Position numbers and translations under genes: made by a program. A stretch of 64,000 nucleotides of DNA from Hyphomonas sp. CY54-11-8 (GTDB lineage: Bacteria > Pseudomonadota > Alphaproteobacteria > Caulobacterales > Hyphomonadaceae). The notes under the pieces are model-generated. The model had not been told where the DNA came from and did no database searches. It saw only the letters and a program-made list of their open reading frames with translations. Shown here piece after piece: positions 37,495-45,488 of the stretch (its first letter is position 1; every line of letters starts with the position of its first letter). The stretch spans positions 248,001-312,000 of the forward strand of contig NZ_AWFD01000001.1 in NCBI RefSeq assembly GCF_000682735.1, given 5' to 3'.

Positions 37495-38112
37495 CTAACT
37501 TCCGAAATCTGAAGCATGTGCTTTCAGGTGCGCATCGAACCGGTCGAAGTCCGCCGCGATCTGCGGGGCCTTGCTGACATCGTGCGCCGCAAAAGTCGGC
37601 AGGGGCGACAAGGCGAAGAAAGCGAAATTGATGTGCACCGGGGCCAGCAGTTCATCGAGGCTTCGGCCGGCGAACAGGGTCTGGGTCGGATCATTGAATG
37701 CCGCACGGGGCGCATTCAGCGTGACCGACAACATGTAGCGTTTGCCTTCAAGTTTTCCGCCGGAGCCATACTGCTGTGAAGGGTCTTTCCGCGTGCGTCC
37801 GTCGCCGCGGGCAAGGCGCCCGTCCATACCGGCCGTATAGACCTCATCGAGATACCGCTTCAGCGACCAGGGCAGGCCCATTGAATTCAGCGGGAATTGC
37901 AGGAAGATCAGGTCAGCCCAGAGCTGGTTTTCGACTTCACGCTCCAGGTCCCACGGCTCTGCCGTGCGCACCTGCCGGACGGTCGCGCCGTCTGCCTCGA
38001 AGTGCGTCTGCGCGCGGTCGCAAAAGGCCTGGTTCAGCTTGCCCGGCGAGGTCGGGAAAGGCTGGTGGCCATTGATCAGGAGGATGGATGTCACGGGGCG
38101 CATGTAGACCAT
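37495..38112 (-). CDS. mdaB: MdaB-type NAD(P)H quinone oxidoreductase
   Basis: A 205-residue flavodoxin-fold protein: SILLINGHQPFPTSPGKLNQAF (phosphate-binding loop), WADLIFLQFPLNSMGLPWSLKRYLDEVYTAG, and YGSGGKLEGKRYMLSVTLNAP. These match the MdaB/NQO1-like FAD-dependent quinone reductase family, which makes two-electron reductions of quinones in the cytoplasm to limit redox cycling. Divergent from the metA riboswitch. Confidence 0.88.
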   Translation of the reverse strand: MVYMRPVTSILLINGHQPFPTSPGKLNQAFCDRAQTHFEADGATVRQVRTAEPWDLEREVENQLWADLIFLQFPLNSMGLPWSLKRYLDEVYTAGMDGRLARGDGRTRKDPSQQYGSGGKLEGKRYMLSVTLNAPRAAFNDPTQTLFAGRSLDELLAPVHINFAFFALSPLPTFAAHDVSKAPQIAADFDRFDAHLKAHASDFGS

Positions 38113-38176
38113 GCCTGCCTCACAAGCGCAATGCAGGCCTTGCCCCGCATGCGGTCCGGGGCTAAATGCGCTTTAT

Positions 38177-38228
38177 CGTGGTGATTTGGCCGGCCGGCTT
38201 GCAGCCACGTAAAACAAGTCGCTAAAAG
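38177..38228 (+). promoter_or_regulatory. SAM-II riboswitch (metA leader)
   Basis: The leader carries the SAM-II signature: CGTGGTGATTTG (38177-38188), GCCGGCTTGCAGCCACG (38193-38209), then TAAAACAAG and TCGCTAAAAG (to 38228). CGTGG pairs with CCACG, and the 3' segment would form the pseudoknot that contacts S-adenosylmethionine. It lies about 95 bases before metA, the classic target in alphaproteobacteria; SAM binding hides the ribosome site. Confidence 0.93.
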
Positions 38229-38320
38229 GGCCGCGCGCAGGAAATAAGACCCGTTCCGCGAACCCTTTTCTCCCTTGTTTTCAAGTCCTAAGCTGGCCGA
38301 TCCAAGTGAGAGTAACTTCT

Positions 38321-39241
38321 GTGCCGATCAAGATTCCTGACGCCCTGCCTGCCCGTGACACGCTTCTCAAAGAAGGCGTGGCGGTGATGCGCGCGTCAGA
38401 GGCGGCGCGGCAGGACATCCGCCCGCTGCAGATCGGCCTCCTGAACCTGATGCCGAACAAGGTCCGCACGGAGACGCAGATCGCCCGCCTGCTGGGCGCC
38501 TCGCCCCTGCAGATCGAACTGTCGCTGATCCGCATCGGCAATCACACGCCGAAGAATACCTCTGCAGACCATCTGATCAGCTTCTATGAAACCTGGGAGC
38601 AGGTGGCCGACCGCAAGTTCGACGGCTTCATCGTTACCGGCGCGCCGGTCGAGCAGCTGGACTTCGAAGACGTCACCTATTGGGGCGAGCTGAAACAGAT
38701 TTTCGACTGGACACGGACGAATGTGCATTCGAACCTGTTCATCTGCTGGGGCGCGATGGCTGCGGCCTGGCACTTCCACAAACTGCCGAAATACCAGCTG
38801 GCCAAGAAGGCCTTCGGCATCTACCGCCAGCGCAATCTCGCCCCGGCCTCACCTTACCTGAACGGCTTCTCCGACGACTTCCTGATCCCGGTTTCCCGAT
38901 GGACGGAAGTGCATGCCGAGGACGTCGCCGCCCGCCCGGAGCTGGACCTGCTGGTCGACTGCCCGGCCACCGGGCCGAGCCTGCTGGAGCACGCCCCCAG
39001 CCGCAGCGTCTTCATGTTCAACCATGTCGAGTATGACAGCTTCTCTCTCAAGGAAGAGTATGAACGCGACCTCGCCGCCGGCAGCGATATCGCCATCCCG
39101 TTCAACTACTTCCCGGACGACGACCCCACCCGCAAGCCGCTGAACCGCTGGCGCAGCCATGCCCACCTCCTGTTCGGCAACTGGGTGAACCAGGTCTATC
39201 AGTCCACGCCCTATGACCTCGCCGAGATCGGGAAGGCGTGA
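38321..39241 (+). CDS. metA: Homoserine O-acyltransferase (predicted acetyltransferase)
   Basis: The 306-residue protein is MetA-type, not the alpha/beta-hydrolase MetX. Starting at GTG 38321 ([13 protein letters not shown]) puts the catalytic Cys at 142 (FICWGAM), as in E. coli; a GTG five codons earlier is less likely. His and Glu of the catalytic set are in NHVEYD. Residue 111 is Glu ([10 protein letters not shown]), where E. coli has Gly; published work on this family associates Glu-111 with acetyl-CoA and Gly-111 with succinyl-CoA use. It makes the first committed methionine intermediate and is preceded by a SAM-II riboswitch. Confidence 0.93.
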   Translation: MPIKIPDALPARDTLLKEGVAVMRASEAARQDIRPLQIGLLNLMPNKVRTETQIARLLGASPLQIELSLIRIGNHTPKNTSADHLISFYETWEQVADRKFDGFIVTGAPVEQLDFEDVTYWGELKQIFDWTRTNVHSNLFICWGAMAAAWHFHKLPKYQLAKKAFGIYRQRNLAPASPYLNGFSDDFLIPVSRWTEVHAEDVAARPELDLLVDCPATGPSLLEHAPSRSVFMFNHVEYDSFSLKEEYERDLAAGSDIAIPFNYFPDDDPTRKPLNRWRSHAHLLFGNWVNQVYQSTPYDLAEIGKA

Positions 39242-39244
39242 GAT

Positions 39245-39640
39245 ATGGCAGCCGCGCTTGTCCCTGAACTCTATGTCAGAGACCTCGATCGCAGCCTGGA
39301 CTTTTATTGCTGCGTCCTGGGCTTCCACATTGTCTATCAGCGCTCCGGAGAACGCTTCGCCTATATCGAACGGAATGGGGCAGAGCTGATGCTGGAAGAG
39401 CCTGTCGGCAGGGTCTGGCTCGCCGGGCCGCTGGAGCCGCCCTATGGCCGGGGCGTCAACTTCCAGATCGAAGTCGCCGATGCCGCCGCCTTGCGGGAGG
39501 CGGCGCTCGCTGCCGGTGCGCCGCTGGTCATGGATCTCGAAGAAAAGACCTATCTGCGGGATGATGAACCGATCCGGGTGCGCCAATGCGTGGTGCAGGA
39601 TCCGGACGGCTATCTTCTTCGCTTTTCGGAACTGGTATGA
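39245..39640 (+). CDS. VOC (glyoxalase/bleomycin-resistance) superfamily protein
   Basis: A 131-residue single VOC fold: ALVPELYVRDLDRSLDFYCCVLGF, RFAYIERNGAELMLEE, GVNFQIEVADAAAL, and the C-terminal VVQDPDGYLLRFSE with the metal-ligand Glu. Glyoxalase, dioxygenase or resistance function cannot be told apart. It starts three bases after metA, so it is in its operon, and may be co-regulated by SAM. Confidence 0.85.
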   Translation: MAAALVPELYVRDLDRSLDFYCCVLGFHIVYQRSGERFAYIERNGAELMLEEPVGRVWLAGPLEPPYGRGVNFQIEVADAAALREAALAAGAPLVMDLEEKTYLRDDEPIRVRQCVVQDPDGYLLRFSELV

Positions 39641-39657
39641 CGGCGTAGGACTAGGCG

Positions 39658-40551
39658 ATGATTCCCGCCGAAGCGCCTTCACCGGAACTTTCCTACGCAT
39701 CCTATTTCGAGGACCCGGTGAAGCGCCGTCTGGTGCGTGTGGTGGAACGTTTCTCTGGCCAGCCGCGCCTGAAGAAACTTTACCAGCATTACCGCGAGCA
39801 CCTCGCCAATGACGTGCCCTTCTTCGAAGCCGCGATCCGCCTGCTGGACCTCGACGTCCAGTTCTCCGCCTCGCGCCTTGCCGAAATCCCGAAAGAGGGC
39901 CCGCTGGTCGTTGTTGCGAACCATCCTTTCGGCGTGCTGGACGGGCTGATCATCTGCTGGCTGGTGAGCCTGCAGCGGCCGGATTTCCGGGTGCTGACAA
40001 ACTCCGCGCTCGATGGCGTACCAGAGGCGCGGGACTATCTGCTCCGCGTCGACTTCTCCGGCACGCGCGAGGCGATGGCTGCCAACGTCGCCATGCGCAA
40101 GGCCGCGCTGGACCACATCAAGGCGGGCGGCTGCGTCATCGTCTTTCCCTCGGGCGGCGTCTCCACCACGCCGCGCCCGTTCGACCGCACCGCCGTGGAC
40201 GATGAGTGGAAGCCTTTCACGGCAAAACTGATCACCCATGGAAATGCCTCGGTGACGCCCGTCTTTTTCGATGGCCAGAATTCCCGCCTGTTCCAGATGG
40301 CGAGCCATCTCTCGCTGGAGCTGCGCCTCGCGCTCGTCTTCCGTGAAGTCCGCCGCCGCATGGGCAAGTCGCTGCGCGTCGAGATCGGGCAGACGCTGTC
40401 GCCGGACGACCTCGCCGCCGCCGGCAAGCGCCGCGGCCTGATGGAATTCCTTCGGGAGCGGACCTATGAGCTCGCTGGCCCCGCCCAGCACGCCCGCCTC
40501 GCCCGCGCCGGCATACGCTTCCAGCAGAGAAAGCCGCTAGTTTACCGTTGA
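39658..40551 (+). CDS. Lysophospholipid acyltransferase family protein
   Basis: A 297-residue glycerolipid acyltransferase-like protein. The active-site motif appears as NHPFGVLDG (residues about 86-94; H-x5-D variant), then GCVIVFPSGGVSTTP, matching motif III (FPxG). No clear membrane helix, suggesting peripheral membrane binding. It may act on ornithine lipid or phosphatidic acid synthesis; the acceptor is unknown. It follows the VOC gene by 17 bases. Confidence 0.83.
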   Translation: MIPAEAPSPELSYASYFEDPVKRRLVRVVERFSGQPRLKKLYQHYREHLANDVPFFEAAIRLLDLDVQFSASRLAEIPKEGPLVVVANHPFGVLDGLIICWLVSLQRPDFRVLTNSALDGVPEARDYLLRVDFSGTREAMAANVAMRKAALDHIKAGGCVIVFPSGGVSTTPRPFDRTAVDDEWKPFTAKLITHGNASVTPVFFDGQNSRLFQMASHLSLELRLALVFREVRRRMGKSLRVEIGQTLSPDDLAAAGKRRGLMEFLRERTYELAGPAQHARLARAGIRFQQRKPLVYR

Positions 40552-40609
40552 GCCCGCGCGCGACATTCCGGAAGATCGCCTCAGAGAAAAAGGAGCAATA
40601 GGGGAGCGT

Positions 40610-40930
40610 ATGAGCCAGAAGGCAGACAAGTCAGACCCCGTCGCCGCAGCAAAAGCCCTGCTGCCGGAACTTGCCGCCCGTGCAAACGAAATGGACGAAG
40701 CCCGCGCCGACCTCCGTCTGGCCTGTACATATGTCACCCGTACCGGCGCAGACATCTGCCGCAACCTATATGAGCTTGGCGGCGGCGCGGACCTGTTCAA
40801 AACTTCGCCCCTCCAGCGCCAGTTCCGGGATGCCCAGGCCATGACCCAGCATATCATCACCGTCCCCGCCACATGGGAGCAGACCGGCCGCATCCGCTTC
40901 GGCCTGCCAATTGACGGAGGCATGATGTGA
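40610..40930 (+). CDS. Orphan acyl-CoA dehydrogenase C-terminal domain
   Basis: A 106-residue protein that corresponds only to the last helical domain of acyl-CoA dehydrogenase type 2 / DszC-like flavoproteins: TGADICRNLYELGGGADLF, SPLQRQFRDAQAMTQHI and GRIRFGLPID fit that domain's end (GGxxxxxxSPLQR.xRD). The catalytic N-terminal and middle domains are absent and no upstream coding remnant is visible. The strong GGGGAGCG site suggests it is expressed. It could be a regulatory relic or a decaying gene. Its stop overlaps the next gene's start. Confidence 0.7.
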   Translation: MSQKADKSDPVAAAKALLPELAARANEMDEARADLRLACTYVTRTGADICRNLYELGGGADLFKTSPLQRQFRDAQAMTQHIITVPATWEQTGRIRFGLPIDGGMM

Positions 40931-41391
40931 ACGAACTGCAAGTCCTCGTCGATGCCGACGCCTGCCCGGTGAAGGAGGAGGTCTACCGCGTCGCCCTGCG
41001 CCATGAGGTGCCGGTGGTGATCGTCGCGAATTCCTACATCCGCATCCCGGAACATCGCCTCATCTCCCGCCAGATCGTGACGGACGGGTTCGATGCCGCC
41101 GATGACTGGATCGCGGAGCAGGCGGGGGCGGCAAGCCTCGTCATTACCGCCGACATTCTCCTCGCCCAGCGGACGCTGGAGAAAGGCGCGCGTGTGCTCG
41201 GCCCGAATGGCAAGCCCTTTACCGATGCCTCAATAGGGAATGCGGTCGCCGTGCGCGCGATCCATGCAGACCTCCGTGCAGGTCTTGGCGAGTGCGCGCC
41301 CAAGGGTGCCGCGCCCTTCACGAAACAGGACCGCTCCCGCTTCCTGAATGCGATGGACACCGCGCTGGTCGCCCTGAAAAAGTCGCTCTAG
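40927..41391 (+). CDS. yaiI: YaiI/YqxD family protein (DUF188)
   Basis: A 154-residue DUF188 protein: LQVLVDADACPVKEEVYRVA at the start (Asp-rich PIN-like site), VIVANSYI, ITADILLAQRTLEKGARVLGPNG and CAPKGAAPFTKQDRSRFLNAM. It starts at GTG 40927, overlapping the upstream stop (GTGA). Nuclease-like fold; function unproven. It ends in CTAG, sharing the stop with the convergent LD-carboxypeptidase gene. Confidence 0.92.
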   Translation: MNELQVLVDADACPVKEEVYRVALRHEVPVVIVANSYIRIPEHRLISRQIVTDGFDAADDWIAEQAGAASLVITADILLAQRTLEKGARVLGPNGKPFTDASIGNAVAVRAIHADLRAGLGECAPKGAAPFTKQDRSRFLNAMDTALVALKKSL

Positions 41392-42428
41392 CGCACGGCA
41401 GGTTCGAGAAGGCGGAACGTACCGGTATCCGCATCCAATTCGACAAGACCGCCTTCCGGCACGGTGAACTGGTCCGTCAGGTGGCCGATGAACGCGCCGG
41501 TAAAGGCGGGCACGCCGAGCGGCTTCAGATGGTGGTCCAGCACTTCGGTCAGGGTGAAGCCGCCAATGCTGCTGCCCTGGCTGCAATCGGTGCAATTACC
41601 GACAATCACCCCGGCAACGCGGCCCAGAACGCCCGCCTGGCCAAGCTGGGTCAGCATCCGGTCCACGCGGTAGACGGCTTCGTCGATATCCTCGAAGAAC
41701 AGGATCGCCCCGTCGAAAGAGGGCAGGTAGGGCGTGCCGACCAGCGCCGTCATCACAGTGAGGTTCCCGCCCAGCAGGCGCCCGCGCGCTGTGCCCGGCG
41801 TGATCGTCTGGGTACGCCATTTCCGCTGGACAAGCCGGTCTTCCGTCGCGACCGGGTTGACATAGTCGGGTGTGGCGGCATCGAACAGCAGCGGCTTGAA
41901 CGTCTCCAGCGATTGCTTGCCCCAGGCGGATATGCCGACCGGGCCATGGAACGTCACCATCCCCGTTTTGGCCTGAATGGCGAGGTGAAGCGCGGTGATG
42001 TCGCTATAGCCGATCAGCGCCTTCGGGTTCAGTCCGATCAGGTCGAAGTCGAGATGCGGCAGGATCCGCGCCGTGCCCCAGCCGCCGCGCACGCTCATGA
42101 TGGCATTGACGTCCGGATCGCCGAACATCTGGTTCACGCCGTCCGCGCGGGCCTTGTCGTCGCCAGCGAAATAGCCGTCGCGGTCGAGAATGTTGTGCGC
42201 CCGTTTCGACTTCAGGCCGAGATTGCCGAGGGCCTCCTCGATCAGCTGAATGGCGAAGGGCTCCCACGTTGCCGAAGCCGGCTCGATCAGGCCGACCGTG
42301 TCGCCCGCTTTCAGCCGCGGCGGCAGGAGGAGCGGCATTCCACCGGCCTTCGCTTTTGCCTGTGCCATCGCTTGCGGCCCCAGCGCCAGCATTGCGCTGG
42401 CCATCCCCAACATCTGTCTCCGGTTCAT
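41388..42428 (-). CDS. Exported LD-carboxypeptidase (S66 family)
   Basis: A 346-residue protein with a signal peptide (RRQMLGMASAMLALGPQAMAQA, possible twin-Arg) and S66 motifs: GWGTARILPHLDFDLI, LIGYSDITALHLAI (nucleophile Ser), and VIVGNCTDC, with Glu and His of the triad expected beyond. Enzymes of this class trim the L-D bond of murein tetrapeptides (LdcA/MccF). Periplasmic location suggests murein turnover. Convergent with yaiI. Confidence 0.88.
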   Translation of the reverse strand: MNRRQMLGMASAMLALGPQAMAQAKAKAGGMPLLLPPRLKAGDTVGLIEPASATWEPFAIQLIEEALGNLGLKSKRAHNILDRDGYFAGDDKARADGVNQMFGDPDVNAIMSVRGGWGTARILPHLDFDLIGLNPKALIGYSDITALHLAIQAKTGMVTFHGPVGISAWGKQSLETFKPLLFDAATPDYVNPVATEDRLVQRKWRTQTITPGTARGRLLGGNLTVMTALVGTPYLPSFDGAILFFEDIDEAVYRVDRMLTQLGQAGVLGRVAGVIVGNCTDCSQGSSIGGFTLTEVLDHHLKPLGVPAFTGAFIGHLTDQFTVPEGGLVELDADTGTFRLLEPAVR

Positions 42429-42592
42429 CCGCGCCTCAGATCCTTGTTCGATTCACCCCGTTGCGGCGCCAAACATAGTCGGACTTCATGCCGCCGCGCC
42501 AGCAGGCTTCCTGCTAGGATCCCGCCGGTGATCTGATCTGCCGGATTTCCGGGCGCTCACATTCTGTTGATCAGGTTTGGCGGTCTGGCCGA

Positions 42593-42621
42593 TTGCAATT
42601 AAAAACAGACCGGTCTAATAA
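42593..42621 (+). promoter_or_regulatory. Promoter with TetR palindromic operator
   Basis: The perfect palindrome AGACCGGTCT (42607-42616) lies in the spacer of a promoter with -35 TTGCAA (42593-42598) and -10 TAATAA (42616-42621), 17 bases apart. The TetR regulator it precedes is the likely repressor of its own operon. Confidence 0.6.
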
Positions 42622-42649
42622 TAATTCAACAGGCCAGAGGAGGTGCCAG

Positions 42650-43249
42650 ATGGCCCGGACCAGGAACCAGGAAAATTACGATGCCGCGAGGGAGAAACTT
42701 CTCGAGACCGGCCAGCAATTGTTCCGCCAGAAGAGTTTCTCCGAAACCGGCATCAATGACGTGCTGAAGCAAGCCGGCGTCGCCAAGGGCTCCTTCTATC
42801 ACTACTTCGACAGCAAGGAGGCATTCGGCATTGCTGTTGCCCACCGCTATTCCGAAGCGCAGGTCGATTTTGCGCGCCAGATTCTGAGCGACCAGAGCGT
42901 GGCGCCGCTGGCCCGCCTCAGGAATTTCTTTGAAAGCGCACGCTCCGATATGGCGCACAGGGGGTTCGGTGAGGGCTGCCTGATGTGCAACCTCACGACC
43001 GAACTCGCCGACGAGATTCCGGCATTCCAGTCGGAACTCAAGGACAACTGGGCCGGGCTTTCGGCCGAGATCGCTGCCTGCCTGCGGGAAGCAGACCTGT
43101 CGGCGATCGGACTCTCGCATCTGAGCGCGGAAGAAGCCGCCGACTGGCTCCTCAATGCCTGGAGCGGCGCCCTGACCCGCATGAAGGCGGCCGGAGATGA
43201 CGGCCCCCTCAACCTCTTTCTCAAATCAGTCTTCAAAACCGGAGTGTAG
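42650..43249 (+). CDS. TetR family regulator (AcuR-like)
   Basis: A 199-residue TetR protein: YDAAREKLLETGQQLFRQKSF, ETGINDVLKQAGVAKGSFYHYFDSKEAFG gives the HTH, with a C-terminal ligand domain (RGFGEGCLMCNLTTELAD) containing Cys pair CLMC that may sense electrophiles, as in AcuR/NemR-type repressors. ATG at 42650 has GGAGGTG. An operator lies upstream in its promoter; the SDR gene follows by four bases. Confidence 0.88.
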   Translation: MARTRNQENYDAAREKLLETGQQLFRQKSFSETGINDVLKQAGVAKGSFYHYFDSKEAFGIAVAHRYSEAQVDFARQILSDQSVAPLARLRNFFESARSDMAHRGFGEGCLMCNLTTELADEIPAFQSELKDNWAGLSAEIAACLREADLSAIGLSHLSAEEAADWLLNAWSGALTRMKAAGDDGPLNLFLKSVFKTGV

Positions 43250-43253
43250 AAGC

Positions 43254-44153
43254 ATGACCCAATTCACCGCCAAAACGGTCCTTGTCACCGGCGCCAGCCG
43301 GGGCATCGGCCTGCTGACCGCGCAGACGCTTGCGGCACGCGGCCACTACGTGTTCGCCGGCATGCGCGACATCAGCGGCCGGAACCGCGATGCCGCGCAG
43401 GCCCTGCAGAAATCCGCAGCCGAAGCAGGCCAGTCCCTGCGTGTGGTGGAGCTCGATGTCACCTCGCAGCATGATTGCACGCGGGTGGCCGCCGAGATCG
43501 AACTGGAACGCCCGCTGGACGTGCTTGTGAACAATGCCGGCATCATGCCGGTGGGCGTGACGGAGGCTTTCTCGCTTGATCAGGTCCGGGCGTGCTTCGA
43601 CGTCAACATGTTCGGCCTCGCGACGATGAGCCAGGCAGCCTTGCCTGCGATGCGCAAACGCCAGGAAGGGCTGCTGATCAATATCAGCTCCTCCGCCGGG
43701 CGTCTGGCGCTTCCGTATTTCGGGGTGTACTGCGCATCGAAATGGGCGATGGAGGCCTATTCGGAAAGCCTGAACTACGAGCTCGCCCCGTTCAACATCC
43801 AGTCGGTTCTGGTCGAGCCGAGCGGTCATGCGACGGACCTTGTCAGCACTGCGCCGTCCCCGGACAGACATGTCACGCTGGACTCATACGGTCCGTATGC
43901 CGCGGGGCGGGACAAGATGCTGGGCATGTTCGAGGCGCTTTTCGCGGAAGGTCTTTCCGGAAACGACGCCCAGAACGTCGCCGACCGGATTGTGGCGCTG
44001 GTCGAGATGCCGGGCGAGCGTCCTCTGCGCACGCAGGTCGGTGACGACATGGGCGTCACCGCGATCAACGAAGCGACCGCACCGATCCAGTCAGGCCTGA
44101 TCGAGCAGCTGTCCGGCGTCTATGCGGTCGAGGAGGCCTACGAAGGCGCCTGA
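43254..44153 (+). CDS. Short-chain dehydrogenase/reductase
   Basis: A 299-residue classical SDR: VTGASRGIGLLTAQTL (NAD(P) loop TGxxxGIG), NNAG, catalytic Ser in ISSSAGR and Tyr/Lys in YCASKWAME. Substrate is unknown. The ATG at 43254 lies four bases after the tetR stop, so the two form an operon likely induced by the substrate or an electrophile sensed by the TetR protein. Confidence 0.9.
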   Translation: MTQFTAKTVLVTGASRGIGLLTAQTLAARGHYVFAGMRDISGRNRDAAQALQKSAAEAGQSLRVVELDVTSQHDCTRVAAEIELERPLDVLVNNAGIMPVGVTEAFSLDQVRACFDVNMFGLATMSQAALPAMRKRQEGLLINISSSAGRLALPYFGVYCASKWAMEAYSESLNYELAPFNIQSVLVEPSGHATDLVSTAPSPDRHVTLDSYGPYAAGRDKMLGMFEALFAEGLSGNDAQNVADRIVALVEMPGERPLRTQVGDDMGVTAINEATAPIQSGLIEQLSGVYAVEEAYEGA

Positions 44154-44176
44154 CCCGAATCCGCTGTTTCCGCAAG

Positions 44177-44202
44177 CAGCCCAGCCCCTTTGGGCTGGGC
44201 TG
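44177..44202 (+). terminator. Hairpin after the SDR gene
   Basis: CAGCCCAGCCC (44177-44187) pairs with GGGCTGGGCTG (44192-44202), loop CTTT. No T-tract follows, so it is a stable stem that may aid termination or protect the mRNA. Confidence 0.6.
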
Positions 44203-44232
44203 ACGGTGAACAGTAACCCGCTTGGGGTTTGC

Positions 44233-44634
44233 CTAGAGGTTCATCTGGCTCTGGGTGGTCAGGGCGACGAGCTTGCCATCCTCGCGTTCGATCCGGGTCT
44301 GCCAGACCTGAAGGCGGCGGCCGATGCTGACCGGCGTCGCCGTCGCGGTGAGGACGGAGCCGGCAGGCGCCGCCGCGATCAGGTTCGTCTTGCTCTCGGG
44401 CGTGGTGGTCGTTTTCGCGCCGTCCGGCAGGTTCAGAAAGGCGCCCAGCGCCCCCGCGCAGTCGGCCAGCGTCATCAGGAAGCCGCCATGGGCGATGCCG
44501 CCGGCGGTGCAGAGATCATCCCGGACGGTCGCCCGCGCGACGATCCTGTCCTTTCCGGCCTCGACCACTTCAAAGCCGATCAGCTTCGCAAAAGGCATCG
44601 AGGCGGCGAGGGCGGCAAGCTGGTCAGCGGTCAT
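44233..44634 (-). CDS. PaaI-type hotdog thioesterase
   Basis: A 133-residue hotdog-fold protein: GGIAHGGFLMTLADCAGALGAFL, the HGG.....D motif of PaaI thioesterases (Asp catalytic in LADCAG), with SIGRRLQVWQTRIERED near the end. It likely hydrolyses acyl-CoA esters in the cytoplasm; specificity unknown. It lies convergent with the SDR operon. Confidence 0.88.
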   Translation of the reverse strand: MTADQLAALAASMPFAKLIGFEVVEAGKDRIVARATVRDDLCTAGGIAHGGFLMTLADCAGALGAFLNLPDGAKTTTTPESKTNLIAAAPAGSVLTATATPVSIGRRLQVWQTRIEREDGKLVALTTQSQMNL

Positions 44635-44788
44635 TTCCGGCTCCTGTACATGGTGTTTTCATTGGATTGTTCATGGTCCGGGGCGCGGACTTGTCCAACA
44701 GGCTATCCACTCGGTGGGGGAGGCCAAGACCTGCCCGCGCGGCAGCGCTCACACTTGCCCTTAACCGCTTTCATGCTAGAGCCCGTTC

Positions 44789-45403
44789 ATGAACGGGATC
44801 ACACTCCATAAGGGCGACCTGCCGACCGGGCTCGACTTCGGCCCCCTCGTCGCTATCGACTGCGAGGCCATGGGCCTCAACCTCCACCGGGATCACCTGA
44901 CGCTGGTCCAGCTGTCGTCCGGCGACGGCACGGCGCACCTGGTGCAGCTTGGCCGGGATTATGACTGCCCGAACCTGAAAACCCTACTGACCGATCCGAA
45001 GGTCGTGAAGATCTTCCACTACGGCCGCTATGACATCGCCATGATGCTGCGCTGGATGGGAATCACCTGCGCGCCGGTCTGGTGCACCAAGATCGCCTCG
45101 AAACTGGCCCGCACCTACACAGACCGCCACGGTCTGAAGGATGTCGCCCGCGAAGTGGCCGGGGTCGAGCTGTCCAAGGCGCAGCAAAGCTCCGACTGGG
45201 GCACCGCGGAGCTCAGCGACGCGCAGATGCAGTATGCCGCCTCCGATGTGCTGTACCTGCATCAGATCAAGGCCGGGCTGGAAGCCATGCTGATCCGTGA
45301 GGGCCGGCTGGAAATGGCGCAGGCCTGCTTCGATTTCCTGCCCATGCGCGCCCGGCTGGACCTGTCTGGTTGGGACGAGCAGGACATTTTCTCTCATAGC
45401 TGA
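44789..45403 (+). CDS. rnd: Short ribonuclease D-type 3'-5' exonuclease
   Basis: A 204-residue DEDDy exonuclease domain: VAIDCEAMGL (Asp, Glu), KIFHYGRYDIAMM (Asp) and YAASDVLYLHQI (Tyr and Asp). It lacks the HRDC domains of full RNase D, as is usual for the short alphaproteobacterial form. It trims RNA 3' ends. It is upstream of lptC, the typical position. Confidence 0.9.
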   Translation: MNGITLHKGDLPTGLDFGPLVAIDCEAMGLNLHRDHLTLVQLSSGDGTAHLVQLGRDYDCPNLKTLLTDPKVVKIFHYGRYDIAMMLRWMGITCAPVWCTKIASKLARTYTDRHGLKDVAREVAGVELSKAQQSSDWGTAELSDAQMQYAASDVLYLHQIKAGLEAMLIREGRLEMAQACFDFLPMRARLDLSGWDEQDIFSHS

Positions 45404-45488
45404 CCGGTGGTCATGCCTTCGCCGCTTTTGTCATGGCAGGATCGCGTTTAAACAAATCAGCTGAGTTGCTTACAGGTTCGCCAACGGC

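Noticed and set aside
41292-42536. Plus-strand frame of 414 residues over the LD-carboxypeptidase gene
   Set aside because: No motif; the minus-strand S66 protein explains the region.
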